This document shows, in pieces, positions 39,902 to 48,007 of a stretch of 55,497 bases of DNA; position 1 is the stretch's first letter; the number at the start of each line of letters is the position of its first letter. Position numbers and translations under genes: made by a program. The notes under the pieces were generated by a model. That model did no database searches. It was not told the DNA's origin and saw only the letters and a program-made list of their open reading frames with translations. Source of the DNA: RUG14199 sp964629225 (GTDB lineage: Bacteria > Bacillota > Clostridia > Oscillospirales > CAG-272); assembly GCA_964629225.1 (NCBI GenBank), contig CAZVQC010000011.1:1-55497 (forward strand). The letters run 5' to 3'.

Positions 39902-40934
39902 TTGATACCTCCGAAAAGGTCCCGCCCGTATCGGTGCAGTCCCTCAAAAATCTGTCAAGTAATCTTAGGTAGCCCTCTCTGTCAACGAGAAATGACAGCC
40001 CGTGTCCCGCATCGGGCACGGTAAAAAGAGTAGCATTACAACAGCCCATTGCCGCCTCGTATCCGCGGCGGGACATCTCGCATGGAACGAAATCGTCCGC
40101 CTCCCCATGGGCAAAAAGGATCGGCAAGGAATTCTTTTTGACTTCTTCCACCGTGGAAAAGTCCTCAAGATCAAAACCCGCGATCAGCCTTGTCACCGCT
40201 CTCACCGTGTAGAAGAGGGGAAACTTCGGCAGTTTGAAAGCGTTTTTCATCACAGCCTCGAAGATATCGTACGGTGACGTGAAGCCGCAATCGGCAATGA
40301 TCCCCTTCACGTTGGAGGGAAGGTCAAGCCCCGATGCCGCAAGCACCGTTGTAGCCCCCATGGATACCCCGTCAAGTATCAATGGATATCCGGAGTACTT
40401 CTCTCCTATGAACATCGCCCAATCACGGCAGTCAAAGCGTTCAAAGGCTCCGAATGTAATGTATTTCCCTTCACTGTCGCCGTGGGCGCGCTGATAAGGC
40501 AGAAAGCAACCGTAGCCCATCTCATGAAAGCACTTCACCGCACAGGAAAAATCGTGGATCGGATTGGAACGAAATCCGTGCATCATGAGGATGATACCCT
40601 TCATCTCACCGTCTGCGGGAAGGAATCTTCCGTGAAGCTTCAGCCCGTCAAAGGACGTGATATCGTGCTCTTCGAAATTTGAATTTCTCATCCACTCGGC
40701 ACAGGCTCTCATCTCGGCTTTCAACGGGTCAAGCTTCTTCGGAATGTCGGAGTAGTTTTCGGGGCGTCCCTTTTTGTCAAAGGCGGAAGGCTTCAATCTG
40801 TCGCTCCTCTTCAAATATCTTGACATCCCCATTCTGAAAAACATCGCCGTAAAGACAGCACATAGAATGACAAGACATCCGATCATCGCCACAAGGACGG
40901 TAAGTGTCACATTAAGAGCCAACGGAGCCACCAC
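39888..40934 (-). CDS. Membrane-anchored alpha/beta hydrolase
   Basis: 348 residues. One N-terminal membrane segment (about 10-33) is followed by a serine hydrolase domain: oxyanion region LMMHGFRSN, nucleophile Ser in LDGVSMGATT, Asp in FAHGEADDFVP and His in VPDAGHGLSF. The group resembles clostridial DUF-type alpha/beta hydrolases related to prolyl oligopeptidases and BAAT-like enzymes. Substrate unknown. The start is GTG overlapping the last 23 bases of ligA; other GTG/TTG codons within 25 bases are possible. There is no functional link to iron transport that I can show. Confidence 0.82.
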   Translation of the reverse strand: MVAPLALNVTLTVLVAMIGCLVILCAVFTAMFFRMGMSRYLKRSDRLKPSAFDKKGRPENYSDIPKKLDPLKAEMRACAEWMRNSNFEEHDITSFDGLKLHGRFLPADGEMKGIILMMHGFRSNPIHDFSCAVKCFHEMGYGCFLPYQRAHGDSEGKYITFGAFERFDCRDWAMFIGEKYSGYPLILDGVSMGATTVLAASGLDLPSNVKGIIADCGFTSPYDIFEAVMKNAFKLPKFPLFYTVRAVTRLIAGFDLEDFSTVEEVKKNSLPILFAHGEADDFVPCEMSRRGYEAAMGCCNATLFTVPDAGHGLSFLVDREGYLRLLDRFLRDCTDTGGTFSEVSNETQ

Positions 40935-42975
40935 CGATCATCTCAAGGAGGGAATCCTCGTCTATCACCGTTATTCCGAGTTCCTCGGCCTTGGTAAGTT
41001 TTGAGCCCGCATCTTCTCCCGCTACCACGTAGGACGTCTTTTTCGAGACCGAAGAGGAGACCTTTCCGCCGTTTTTCTTGATAAGAGCGGAAGCCTCGTC
41101 TCTCGTCATCACCGGGAATTTCCCGGTAAGGACGAACGTCAGCCCCTCAAGAGATACCGAAGGCGCTTCAAGTTCACCCTCCTTAAGGGCAGTCACCACC
41201 CCGTACTCACTAAGCCTCTCGCAAAGCTCCCTGTTTTGAGGAAGGGAGAAGAATTCAACTATGGAATGTGCAGTTACGGCACCGATATCGTCGATCTGAC
41301 AAAGTTCCTCTTCCGTAGCGCCGTAGAGGGCTTCCAACGAGCCGAAATGTCTCATAACGGACTCGGAGGCACTTTCTCCCGTGTGCCTGATACCGAGAGC
41401 AAATAGCAATCTTGCAGCCCCGGCGCTCTTGGACTTTTCTATGGCGCGGATAAGATTGTCTGCGGAAAGTTGACCCTTTCCGGGAAGGTCTTTTATATCA
41501 TCGGCAGTCAGTTTGAAAATATCGGACACGTCCGAGAGAAGCCCCTCTCCCATGAGAAGTTCCACAATCTTAGGGCCCATTCCTTCAATGTCCATCGCTC
41601 CCTTTGAGGCAAAATGGATCATTCGGCGGCTGGCTTGAGCGGGGCAGGAGGCGTTGATGCATCTGACGGCACCGCTTCCCTCTTCCCAGCTGTCCGCACA
41701 GTCGTCAAAGACCAATTCCCCGTTGCAGGAGGGGCAGAGTCTCGGAAAAACGTAAGGCACCTGCGAGCCGTCACGCTCCTTTTTTACGGGGCCCACCACT
41801 TCCGGAATGATATCCCCCGCCTTTCTGACGGTCACGGTGTCCCCGATCCTGATATCCCTCTCTCTTATTATGTCGATATTGTGAAGGGTGGCACGGGAGA
41901 CCGTAGTACCGGCAAGTCTGACGCTTTCAAGCTCCGCAGTCGGAGTGAGCACACCGGTGCGCCCCACCTGAAGGGTGATGTCCCTCAGTTTAGTATTTTT
42001 TTCTTCCGGTGGGAACTTGTACGCCACCGCCCACTTGGGCGTGCTGGTATTCTCACCGAGTATCCGCCTTTGATACAGTGCATCGACCTTGACTACCGCC
42101 CCATCGATACCGTAGGGCAAGGAATCTCTCATCTCACCGAGTTTTTCAATGGCGGCTATTATCTCATCCGTATCGTCCGTTAAAGTGAGAATATCCACCG
42201 TTGGAAAGCCGAGTTCTTTTATCCTCGCCACCGACTGAGAATGCGTGGCTACCTCACGTCCGTCCTCAAAGAGTTCCCCATACTGCATGTTGAACACGAA
42301 GATATCGAGTCCGCGCTTTGCAGTGACGGCGGGATCGAGCTGTCTTAGGGATCCTGCGGCGGCATTTCTCGGATTTGCCCAGAGTTTTTCCCCCGCCTCC
42401 GCCTTTTCAAGATTCAACTGCTCAAAGGTTCCCCTCGGCATGTAGACCTCGCCTCTGACACACATCTCATCGGTCCTGCAGGGGACAGTCTTCGGTATCG
42501 TCTTCACCGTTGCCAGATTGTCCGTAACGTTCTCACCCACAAGGCCGTCACCTCTCGTAGCACCGCAGAAAAAGCGCCCGCCACGGTAGATAAGAGACAC
42601 CGAGAGCCCGTCGATCTTGGGCTCGACCGTGAAACGGACACCGCTCTCTCCGTTCTCCCGAAGCTTTTCTTTCGAACGCTCCACGAATGCCGCAACACCC
42701 TCGTGATCGAAAACGTCCACAAGGCTGCCGAGACGCACCCTGTGCTCCACCGAAGCAAATTTATCAGTGGCACGTCCTCCGACTCTGTGGGTCGGAGAGT
42801 CCGGCAAATCATATTCCGGCATCTCCCCCTCAAGCCGCTTCAGCTCCTCAAACATCATATCGTACTCGTAGTCGCTGATCTCAGGCTCGTCTTTTTCATA
42901 GTAAAGCGCCGAGTGGTACCTGAGAAGCCCCCTCAGCTCATCTATCCTCTTTTTCACCGCTTCCCTATCAGCCAT
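40912..42975 (-). CDS. ligA: NAD-dependent DNA ligase
   Basis: Seals nicks in replication and repair. 687 residues from MADREAVKKRIDEL; a start 16 codons earlier is less likely. Domain Ia (YHSALYYEKDEPEISDYEYD) binds NAD. The adenylation lysine is about Lys120 in VEPKIDGLSVSLIY. OB fold VGRTGVLTPTAEL. The zinc finger is CPSCNGEL...CINASCPAQ. HhH repeats follow (IEGMGPKIVELL, LPGKGQLSADNL) and a C-terminal BRCT domain (LEGLTFVLTGKFPVMTRDEA). First gene of the operon that continues into feoAB and bioY. Confidence 0.97.
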   Translation of the reverse strand: MADREAVKKRIDELRGLLRYHSALYYEKDEPEISDYEYDMMFEELKRLEGEMPEYDLPDSPTHRVGGRATDKFASVEHRVRLGSLVDVFDHEGVAAFVERSKEKLRENGESGVRFTVEPKIDGLSVSLIYRGGRFFCGATRGDGLVGENVTDNLATVKTIPKTVPCRTDEMCVRGEVYMPRGTFEQLNLEKAEAGEKLWANPRNAAAGSLRQLDPAVTAKRGLDIFVFNMQYGELFEDGREVATHSQSVARIKELGFPTVDILTLTDDTDEIIAAIEKLGEMRDSLPYGIDGAVVKVDALYQRRILGENTSTPKWAVAYKFPPEEKNTKLRDITLQVGRTGVLTPTAELESVRLAGTTVSRATLHNIDIIRERDIRIGDTVTVRKAGDIIPEVVGPVKKERDGSQVPYVFPRLCPSCNGELVFDDCADSWEEGSGAVRCINASCPAQASRRMIHFASKGAMDIEGMGPKIVELLMGEGLLSDVSDIFKLTADDIKDLPGKGQLSADNLIRAIEKSKSAGAARLLFALGIRHTGESASESVMRHFGSLEALYGATEEELCQIDDIGAVTAHSIVEFFSLPQNRELCERLSEYGVVTALKEGELEAPSVSLEGLTFVLTGKFPVMTRDEASALIKKNGGKVSSSVSKKTSYVVAGEDAGSKLTKAEELGITVIDEDSLLEMIGGGSVGS

Positions 42976-43075
42976 CGTAAAAACCGTCCCGTTAATATCC
43001 GTCACTTGCAAACGGCAAAACACCGTCGAAAGTGCCGTTCATGCGCCGAAATACCCTGTCGGCGCTGTTTAAAAT

Positions 43076-43104
43076 ATTCTACCATCTTTCAGAGCAAATT
43101 ACAA
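43076..43104 (-). promoter_or_regulatory. Promoter of the ligA operon
   Basis: On the minus strand TTGTAA (43104-43099), 17-base spacer, TAGAAT (43081-43076). Confidence 0.75.
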
Positions 43105-43135
43105 CGCCCGAAAGCCATTTTAATGAAAAAATAAA

Positions 43136-43164
43136 TTGACGAAGCGGGGCACCTGTGCTATATT
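43136..43164 (+). promoter_or_regulatory. Promoter of the GH2 gene
   Basis: TTGACG (43136-43141), 17-base spacer, TATATT (43159-43164) with TG two bases before. Divergent from the ligA promoter, -35 boxes 31 bases apart. Confidence 0.8.
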
Positions 43165-43204
43165 AAGAACAGCACCCGATATCACAGCAGAAAAGAAGTG
43201 GATC

Positions 43205-44941
43205 ATGATGAAAAAAGAACTTCCGAGAAGCGAATACCCACGTCCGAGGCTTGAGAGAAGCCCCGACACATGGCAGTGCCTCAACGGAGAGTGGGACTTC
43301 GAGTTTGACCGTGAGATGAAGCTTTGCGAAAACGACCTTCAAAGCGGAAGAGCCATGCCCCTTAAAATAACCGTCCCCTTTGCACCGGAGTCTAAGCTGT
43401 CGGGGATCGGGGACACGGACTTTTCAAGATGTGTCTGGTACAGACGAAACTTTACGCCGGAGATACCCATCAAAAAGCGGCGTGTCCTCCTTCGCTTCGG
43501 AGCGGTGGACTACCATGCCTCCCTGTGGCTCAACGGAGCATTCATCGGGGAGCATTTCGGAGGCTACACCCCATTTTCGTTCGATATCACGGATCAGCTT
43601 AAGAGCGGTGAGAACACGGTTATCCTCAAAGCAATGGACGATACGGCGGATCCGCTTCAGCCCTCCGGAAAACAGTCCGCAAAAAAAGATAATTACGGAT
43701 GCTTCTACACCAGGTGCACCGGCATTTGGCAGACGGTGTGGCTTGAGAGCGTCCCCGAAACCTTTGTAAAGCAGGTAAAGACCGTCCCCGACCCGGAAAA
43801 CGAAAAAGTCCACGTAACGGTGATATTTGACGGCAATGTCCTGCCGAAGACTCTCCATACCGAGGCATCATTTGAAGGAAAGCCCGTCTCTGCATCGAAA
43901 AAGAAGATATCCTCCCACACCGTCACCTTCGAAATGGAGATAAAAAGACCGATACTTTGGGACATCGGCAAAGGAGCGCTCTACGACCTTTGCATCACCG
44001 CAGGAGAGGACAGGGTCACGACGTATTTCGGAATGAGGAGCATCGCTGTCGAAAAAAACAGACTCCTTCTCAACGGAAGAAGCATCTTCCAAAGGCTGGT
44101 ATTGGATCAGGGATATTACGAGGACGGCATCTACACCGCCCCTACGGACGGAGATCTGAAGCGTGATATCGAACTTGCCATGTCTGCCGGCTTCAACGGA
44201 GCCAGGATGCACATGAAGATCTTTGAAGAAAGATGGATCTTTCACGCAGATAAAATGGGCTACCTGATTTGGAGCGAGTATCCCAACTGGGGACTTGACA
44301 CCCTGATGGAGGGCGCTTACAAGGCGATGATACCGGAATGGACGGAAGCGCTTGAAAGGGACTTCTCCTCCCCTTCGATCATCGGTCTGTGCCCTCTCAA
44401 TGAGACATGGACTCCCGATGCCCATCGCTTCACCGAGGATATCTACCGCCTCACCAAGAGGCTTGACCCCACAAGACCGGTGATCGATGTCAGCGGTTTC
44501 TATCATTCAAAGAAGAGCGACATCTTCGACGTCCACGATTACGAACAGGATCCAAAGGTCTTTGCATCCCGCTACGCCGGTATTGAAGGCGGCAAAGCCT
44601 TCCAAAGCGGAAGCGATACCCCGGTCTACGACGGCTGCGTCCCCTTCTTCGTCTCCGAATTCGGCGGCACCATGTGGGACTGCGGAGACGGTTCCTCAAC
44701 AGGCTGGGGCTACGGCGACAGACCCGAAAGCGAAGAGGAGTTTTTGTACCGTTTTGAAGAACTGTGCAAGGCACTTCTCGAAAATCCTGCCGTCATGGGA
44801 TTCTGCTACACTCAGTTCACCGACGTTATGCAGGAAAAAAACGGCATCTTCACGTTCAAAAGAGAGCCGAAATTCGATCTTGAAAGAATAAGAGCCGCCG
44901 TCTCCCGAAAAGCGGCAATAGAAGATAGCCCCAACCGATAA
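43205..44941 (+). CDS. GH2 family glycoside hydrolase
   Basis: Retaining glycosidase of the beta-galactosidase/beta-glucuronidase family, cytoplasmic (no signal). 578 residues from the ATG at 43205; AAGTGGATC is a weak ribosome site and the next codon is also ATG. The jelly-roll sugar-binding domain is at 1-190 (SRCVWYRRNF, LNGAFIGEHFGGYTPFSFDIT, GIWQTVWLE). An immunoglobulin-like domain follows to about 280. The barrel has acid/base Glu400 in LNETW and nucleophile Glu485 in VSEFGG. It is short for a LacZ and lacks the C-terminal domain, so it belongs to the beta-glucuronidase-like or an uncharacterised branch. Substrate cannot be told. Confidence 0.88.
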   Translation: MMKKELPRSEYPRPRLERSPDTWQCLNGEWDFEFDREMKLCENDLQSGRAMPLKITVPFAPESKLSGIGDTDFSRCVWYRRNFTPEIPIKKRRVLLRFGAVDYHASLWLNGAFIGEHFGGYTPFSFDITDQLKSGENTVILKAMDDTADPLQPSGKQSAKKDNYGCFYTRCTGIWQTVWLESVPETFVKQVKTVPDPENEKVHVTVIFDGNVLPKTLHTEASFEGKPVSASKKKISSHTVTFEMEIKRPILWDIGKGALYDLCITAGEDRVTTYFGMRSIAVEKNRLLLNGRSIFQRLVLDQGYYEDGIYTAPTDGDLKRDIELAMSAGFNGARMHMKIFEERWIFHADKMGYLIWSEYPNWGLDTLMEGAYKAMIPEWTEALERDFSSPSIIGLCPLNETWTPDAHRFTEDIYRLTKRLDPTRPVIDVSGFYHSKKSDIFDVHDYEQDPKVFASRYAGIEGGKAFQSGSDTPVYDGCVPFFVSEFGGTMWDCGDGSSTGWGYGDRPESEEEFLYRFEELCKALLENPAVMGFCYTQFTDVMQEKNGIFTFKREPKFDLERIRAAVSRKAAIEDSPNR

Positions 44942-45020
44942 CATGATCCCTTTCATCTGTCGGAATTCAACAAAATTTCGGCATCTTTACCCCGAATTAT
45001 GCGGCCCGAAATAGGCAGAT

Positions 45021-45049
45021 TTGACAAAAGCGAAATAATGTGCTATAAT
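45021..45049 (+). promoter_or_regulatory. Perfect-consensus promoter of the ricin/M23 protein gene
   Basis: TTGACA (45021-45026), 17-base spacer, TATAAT (45044-45049), preceded by TG, an extended -10. Confidence 0.85.
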
Positions 45050-45055
45050 GTCTTT

Positions 45056-45183
45056 TAATGGTGCCCGAAACCGGGACCTGATCGCTTACTCAGGCATTGA
45101 CCTTGGCGGCAGGCGCATCCTGTGCCAAGATTTGATACTCCTGTGGCTTCAATGCTCGGGTATTTCGAATTTCGGAGGTAATA
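45056..45183 (+). promoter_or_regulatory. Structured 5' leader of the ricin/M23 gene
   Basis: Three hairpins in a row: CCCG-AAAC-CGGG (45064-45075), CCTGA-N8-TCAGG (45077-45094) and CTTGGC-GG-CAGG-CGCAT-CCTG-T-GCCAAG (45102-45129). The last has 10 paired bases. The Shine-Dalgarno GGAGG follows at 45174-45178. This could be a riboswitch or an attenuator; cell-wall hydrolase genes in Firmicutes are often under cyclic-di-AMP riboswitches, but I do not find that class's conserved blocks here. Confidence 0.4.
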
Positions 45184-46386
45184 GTGAAAAGGAAGCTGAT
45201 CCTTCTCGTCTTCCCCCTGATCGCCGCAGTAATGGCAGCTTTGACAGTCCTCGCAGCAGAGGAGGCTCCCCAAAGCCTTCCCCAAAGTGACAACACCGTC
45301 AACGCCTCATCTGTCGGAAAAGGCTCCAAGAGACTTGCTCTTGAAGCGGCAAATACTCAGGTGGAAAACGGAGAAACTCCCGACCAAACTGTCTATTTTT
45401 CGGATGAAACGAAATATCGCACCTTGAAAGACGGCTACTACACCATCACTTTGAGCGACGTCGGAATGTGCTTCAACGTGGACACAGACGGAGCAAACAA
45501 CGACTACGAAGGTATTGCCGTCACGGTTTGGCAAAAAACCGATGACATAACTCAACGTTTCCGTGCCGTAATGAACGACGACGGAACGTTCACACTGTAC
45601 GCCGCCTGCAGTCACGGCGGATACAACCGCGCAGTGGGCTGGGATCCGATACGTGACAAGGTGGGACTTTACGGTATTGCATCCCCCTATGCCGCAACGT
45701 TCTTCATAAAAGACGACAAAACCACCGGGGACAAATACATAGTGCTTTCCACCGATGAAACAAAATACTTATCCGCCCCCACAAACGGCATCGACGGCGC
45801 CGCCGTCGTCCTATCGGAAGAAAACGGCGAGGGGATCGTGTCCAAATGGACATTCGAGACCTGGGGCTCATCGGCGCAGGACGGGGTCGGTGAAAAAGCG
45901 ATGTATCCCGCAGACGAGCTCCTCGTAACGCAGGGACCCTTCGACATCTACTCCCATATGGGACAGAACGCAACGGACATCCAGACCTACAAAGGGGACT
46001 CTATCTTCGCCCCCTTCACGTCAAAAGTAGTTGCCATCAACAAAGCCTCCGGTAACGTGGTCTGGTTGCAGAGCCTCTCAAAAGTCCTCTACGCCGACGG
46101 CTCACTGGACTACATGACCGTGCTCTTCATGCACGACAACGATATCAGTGATATCTACCTCGGCCAGATCATACTCCAAGGAGAGGACTTCTACGAAATG
46201 GGCACCGCCGGCTATGCAGAAGGCTCCCACGTCCACATCTCCTGCTTCAGAGGAGAATATTCCCCTTCCATGAAGATCGCAAATAACGGCGATGACCAGG
46301 TCAATATCTGGGATGCATTCTTCCTACCCGAGGACATCCCCGTGGCAGACGACTACGGCCTCGCCTGGGTCTACGATGGAAACTGA
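45184..46386 (+). CDS. Exported ricin-type lectin protein with an M23-like peptidase domain
   Basis: 400 residues; GTG start with GGAGG 6 bases upstream. Signal peptide 1-24 (LILLVFPLIAAVMAALTVLA). Residues about 75-235 form a ricin-like beta-trefoil (GYYTITLSDVGMCFNVDTD, WQKTDDITQRFRAVMNDDG, KYIVLSTDETKYLSAP). Residues about 255-375 resemble a LytM/M23 domain: HMGQNATDIQ for the HxxxD motif, SIFAPFTSKVVAI for the ApxxGxV strand, and GSHVHISCF for the HxH motif. The first metal motif is longer than usual (seven residues between His and Asp). If active it would cut peptidoglycan cross-bridges; activity is uncertain. No sortase or dockerin signal. Confidence 0.75.
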   Translation: MKRKLILLVFPLIAAVMAALTVLAAEEAPQSLPQSDNTVNASSVGKGSKRLALEAANTQVENGETPDQTVYFSDETKYRTLKDGYYTITLSDVGMCFNVDTDGANNDYEGIAVTVWQKTDDITQRFRAVMNDDGTFTLYAACSHGGYNRAVGWDPIRDKVGLYGIASPYAATFFIKDDKTTGDKYIVLSTDETKYLSAPTNGIDGAAVVLSEENGEGIVSKWTFETWGSSAQDGVGEKAMYPADELLVTQGPFDIYSHMGQNATDIQTYKGDSIFAPFTSKVVAINKASGNVVWLQSLSKVLYADGSLDYMTVLFMHDNDISDIYLGQIILQGEDFYEMGTAGYAEGSHVHISCFRGEYSPSMKIANNGDDQVNIWDAFFLPEDIPVADDYGLAWVYDGN

Positions 46387-46413
46387 CCGTCCCATGATCA
46401 ATAATACAATAGT

Positions 46414-46440
46414 AAAAAGCGGGCACGTCGCCCGCTTTTT
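46414..46440 (+). terminator. Terminator of the ricin/M23 gene
   Basis: AAAAAGCGGGC, loop of five, GCCCGCTTTTT, 28 bases past the stop. Confidence 0.88.
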
Positions 46441-46601
46441 ATTCTTTGCCGTTCAGCCGTCAAGACCCACCTCATCTGTCAGCATCCTCAAAAAGCTGTG
46501 GATAAAACGGATCGTCCCTCTCCAAGCAGTTTTCAAAGAGCGTATCAACACCGAAGATAATCACCGATCCCGCAGAAAGAAAAAAATACAACCAAAAACG
46601 G

Positions 46602-46630
46602 TTGACATATCAGAAAAACTGTTGTATAAT
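46602..46630 (+). promoter_or_regulatory. Promoter of tRNA-Thr
   Basis: TTGACA (46602-46607), 17-base spacer, TATAAT (46625-46630); perfect consensus, 38 bases ahead of the tRNA. Confidence 0.85.
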
Positions 46631-46668
46631 AGCATGTGCATCGGCTTCATGGAACCGGGCACAGGTTC

Positions 46669-46744
46669 GCTGGGATGGCTCAGTTGGTAGAGCAGTTGAT
46701 TCGTAATCAACAGGTCGTGGGTTCGAGTCCCATTCCCAGCTCCA
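46669..46744 (+). tRNA. tRNA-Thr, anticodon CGT
   Basis: Acceptor GCTGGGA pairs with TCCCAGC. D arm GCTC..GAGC. Anticodon stem GTTGA/TCAAC with loop TTCGTAA (anticodon CGT, reading ACG). T arm GTGGGTTCGAGTCCCAT. Discriminator T and CCA are encoded. Single gene with its own promoter and terminator. Confidence 0.96.
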
Positions 46745-46776
46745 AAAAAGCAGGTCTTTTTAAGACCTGCTTTTTT
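46745..46776. terminator. Bidirectional terminator after tRNA-Thr
   Basis: AAAAAAGCAGGTCTT, loop TTT, AAGACCTGCTTTTTT. It serves the tRNA on plus and the CYTH gene on minus. Confidence 0.9.
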
Positions 46777-46806
46777 CCGTTTTTCCGTTAATAAGTGGAG
46801 ATGGTA

Positions 46807-47310
46807 TCACTCATCCCTCGCAAGGGAGCTGTTTTTGTATTGCGGTTCTCCCGTCACCTCTTTTACGACCTTGATAAAAGGCGGCAATGCGACAGTCTCC
46901 CTTTCGCTTGACAATTCCATCTCGGCTATTGCACGGTCATTCCAAAATGGGTAGATATCGATCTCGATAATGTGACCGTCAAATGGGATTGAATATCTGG
47001 TCTTCGAGAGCACGCGCGGGTGCTTTTCCGCTTTGAGGATGGCATCGTACTCGACGTAGTCGATCAGGGTCTCCTCCTCGCGCCGTTTAAGGCTGTTTAC
47101 GGGCGTTTTCTCCGTCTTATAGTATCTTACCTCGTCCCCTTCTCTTACCAGTCGTATTCTGCGCTCAGTTTCGCCCACAGAGGAAAGGTATGTCTGCGTG
47201 ATATCAAGTCGCCTGCAACCGTCTTTTGAAAGTAGCATATTGCAGTCGGGATACTCGATGAGATATTTCCTTTCTATCTCGAAATTACCGGCGTTGAGAC
47301 CGTCCTTCAT
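46807..47310 (-). CDS. CYTH-domain (triphosphate tunnel) protein
   Basis: 167 residues. The ExExK metal/triphosphate motif is FEIERKYLI, near the N-terminus. Tunnel strands: RRIRLVREGDEVRYYKTEK, KTRYSIPFDGHIIEIDIY, RAIAEMELSSE. Family members hydrolyse triphosphate compounds or act as adenylate cyclases; small Firmicute forms are mostly tripolyphosphatase or thiamine-triphosphatase-like. The window also encodes a second tunnel-fold protein (36129-36788). The start overlaps the hotdog gene's stop by four bases (ATGA). Confidence 0.85.
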   Translation of the reverse strand: MKDGLNAGNFEIERKYLIEYPDCNMLLSKDGCRRLDITQTYLSSVGETERRIRLVREGDEVRYYKTEKTPVNSLKRREEETLIDYVEYDAILKAEKHPRVLSKTRYSIPFDGHIIEIDIYPFWNDRAIAEMELSSERETVALPPFIKVVKEVTGEPQYKNSSLARDE

Positions 47311-47699
47311 ATGTGGACTCCCGTGACGGAAACCACGGCAATGAGTTCGCCGCTTTCGTCCCTTACCTCGGTCTCGGCAAAGCAGAGCCTTCTTCCGTTT
47401 CTCACAAGATGTGCCTCCGCCGTCAGCTTTCCCCCTTTTGCTCCGGCGATGAAACTGATATTGGAGGAGGCGGTGGCGGTGAAGTGATCCTCGTCATTGG
47501 ATGCCACCGCAAAGGCGAGATCCGCAAGGGTGAAGAGGACTCCCCCCATAACCTGCCCGTGGGCACCTCTGTGGTCATCGGTTATCCGGACGGAGACCTT
47601 CGCATATCCGTCTTTTACGTCCTCGATAACGGCGCCGGTAAGTCCCACTGCGTATCTGTCCTTTTCAAAAAATCTTCTTGCTTCTTCAAGATCTCTCAT
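47307..47699 (-). CDS. PaaI-like hotdog-fold thioesterase
   Basis: 130 residues from MRDLEEARRFF; an ATG seven codons earlier is an alternative. Motifs typical of PaaI/YbgC thioesterases: VSVRITDDHRGAHGQVMGGVLFTLADLAFAVASN, with the GxxxGG(V)LFTLAD helix, and SSNISFIAGAKGGKLTAEA. Probably hydrolyses an acyl-CoA; which one is unknown. Its gene is co-transcribed with the CYTH gene from the promoter at 47773-47801. Confidence 0.87.
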   Translation of the reverse strand: MRDLEEARRFFEKDRYAVGLTGAVIEDVKDGYAKVSVRITDDHRGAHGQVMGGVLFTLADLAFAVASNDEDHFTATASSNISFIAGAKGGKLTAEAHLVRNGRRLCFAETEVRDESGELIAVVSVTGVHI

Positions 47700-47772
47700 T
47701 CCAAAACACCTTCTTTTCATTTGCCGCTTTGATATCCGGATCATTTCCGGTCATCAAATCGTTTTTCAATCA

Positions 47773-47801
47773 AGTTTACTATTCTTTCGGACAAAAGTCA
47801 A
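47773..47801 (-). promoter_or_regulatory. Promoter of the hotdog-CYTH operon
   Basis: On the minus strand TTGACT (47801-47796), 17-base spacer, TAAACT (47778-47773). Confidence 0.7.
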
Positions 47802-47844
47802 CAACTCATTTTAAAAAGCCGCAAGCTCCCGTCATACAAGGAGA

Positions 47845-47943
47845 TTCTACTGTCGGAGTACCGTCGGTAGAGTAGAAAATGCAGCCTGTAGAACCGCCTG
47901 TGTTGTAAGTAGTATCCGGATGCGCCGAAGTAGGTTGCTTTTT
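47845..47943 (+). promoter_or_regulatory. Structured leader upstream of the hemolysin III gene
   Basis: TTCTACT/AGTAGAA (47845-47877) is a 7-bp stem around an inner GTCGG-rich loop. GCAGCC/GGTTGC (47881-47938) encloses 46 bases and is followed by TTTTT, as in a terminator with a large structured loop. It lies 65-163 bases ahead of the start codon. It does not match a riboswitch class I can name, including the yybP-ykoY manganese and crcB fluoride classes. Confidence 0.35.
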
Positions 47944-48007
47944 CCTGCCCCCTGCAGTACCATAAGATCACAAAGCGGCAGTTGCCGCAGAAAAGCGAGG
48001 TATCAAA

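Noticed and set aside
47821..47943. Possible yybP-ykoY manganese or crcB fluoride riboswitch before the hemolysin III gene
   Set aside because: I could not find the conserved core blocks of either class; kept only as an unclassified structured leader.
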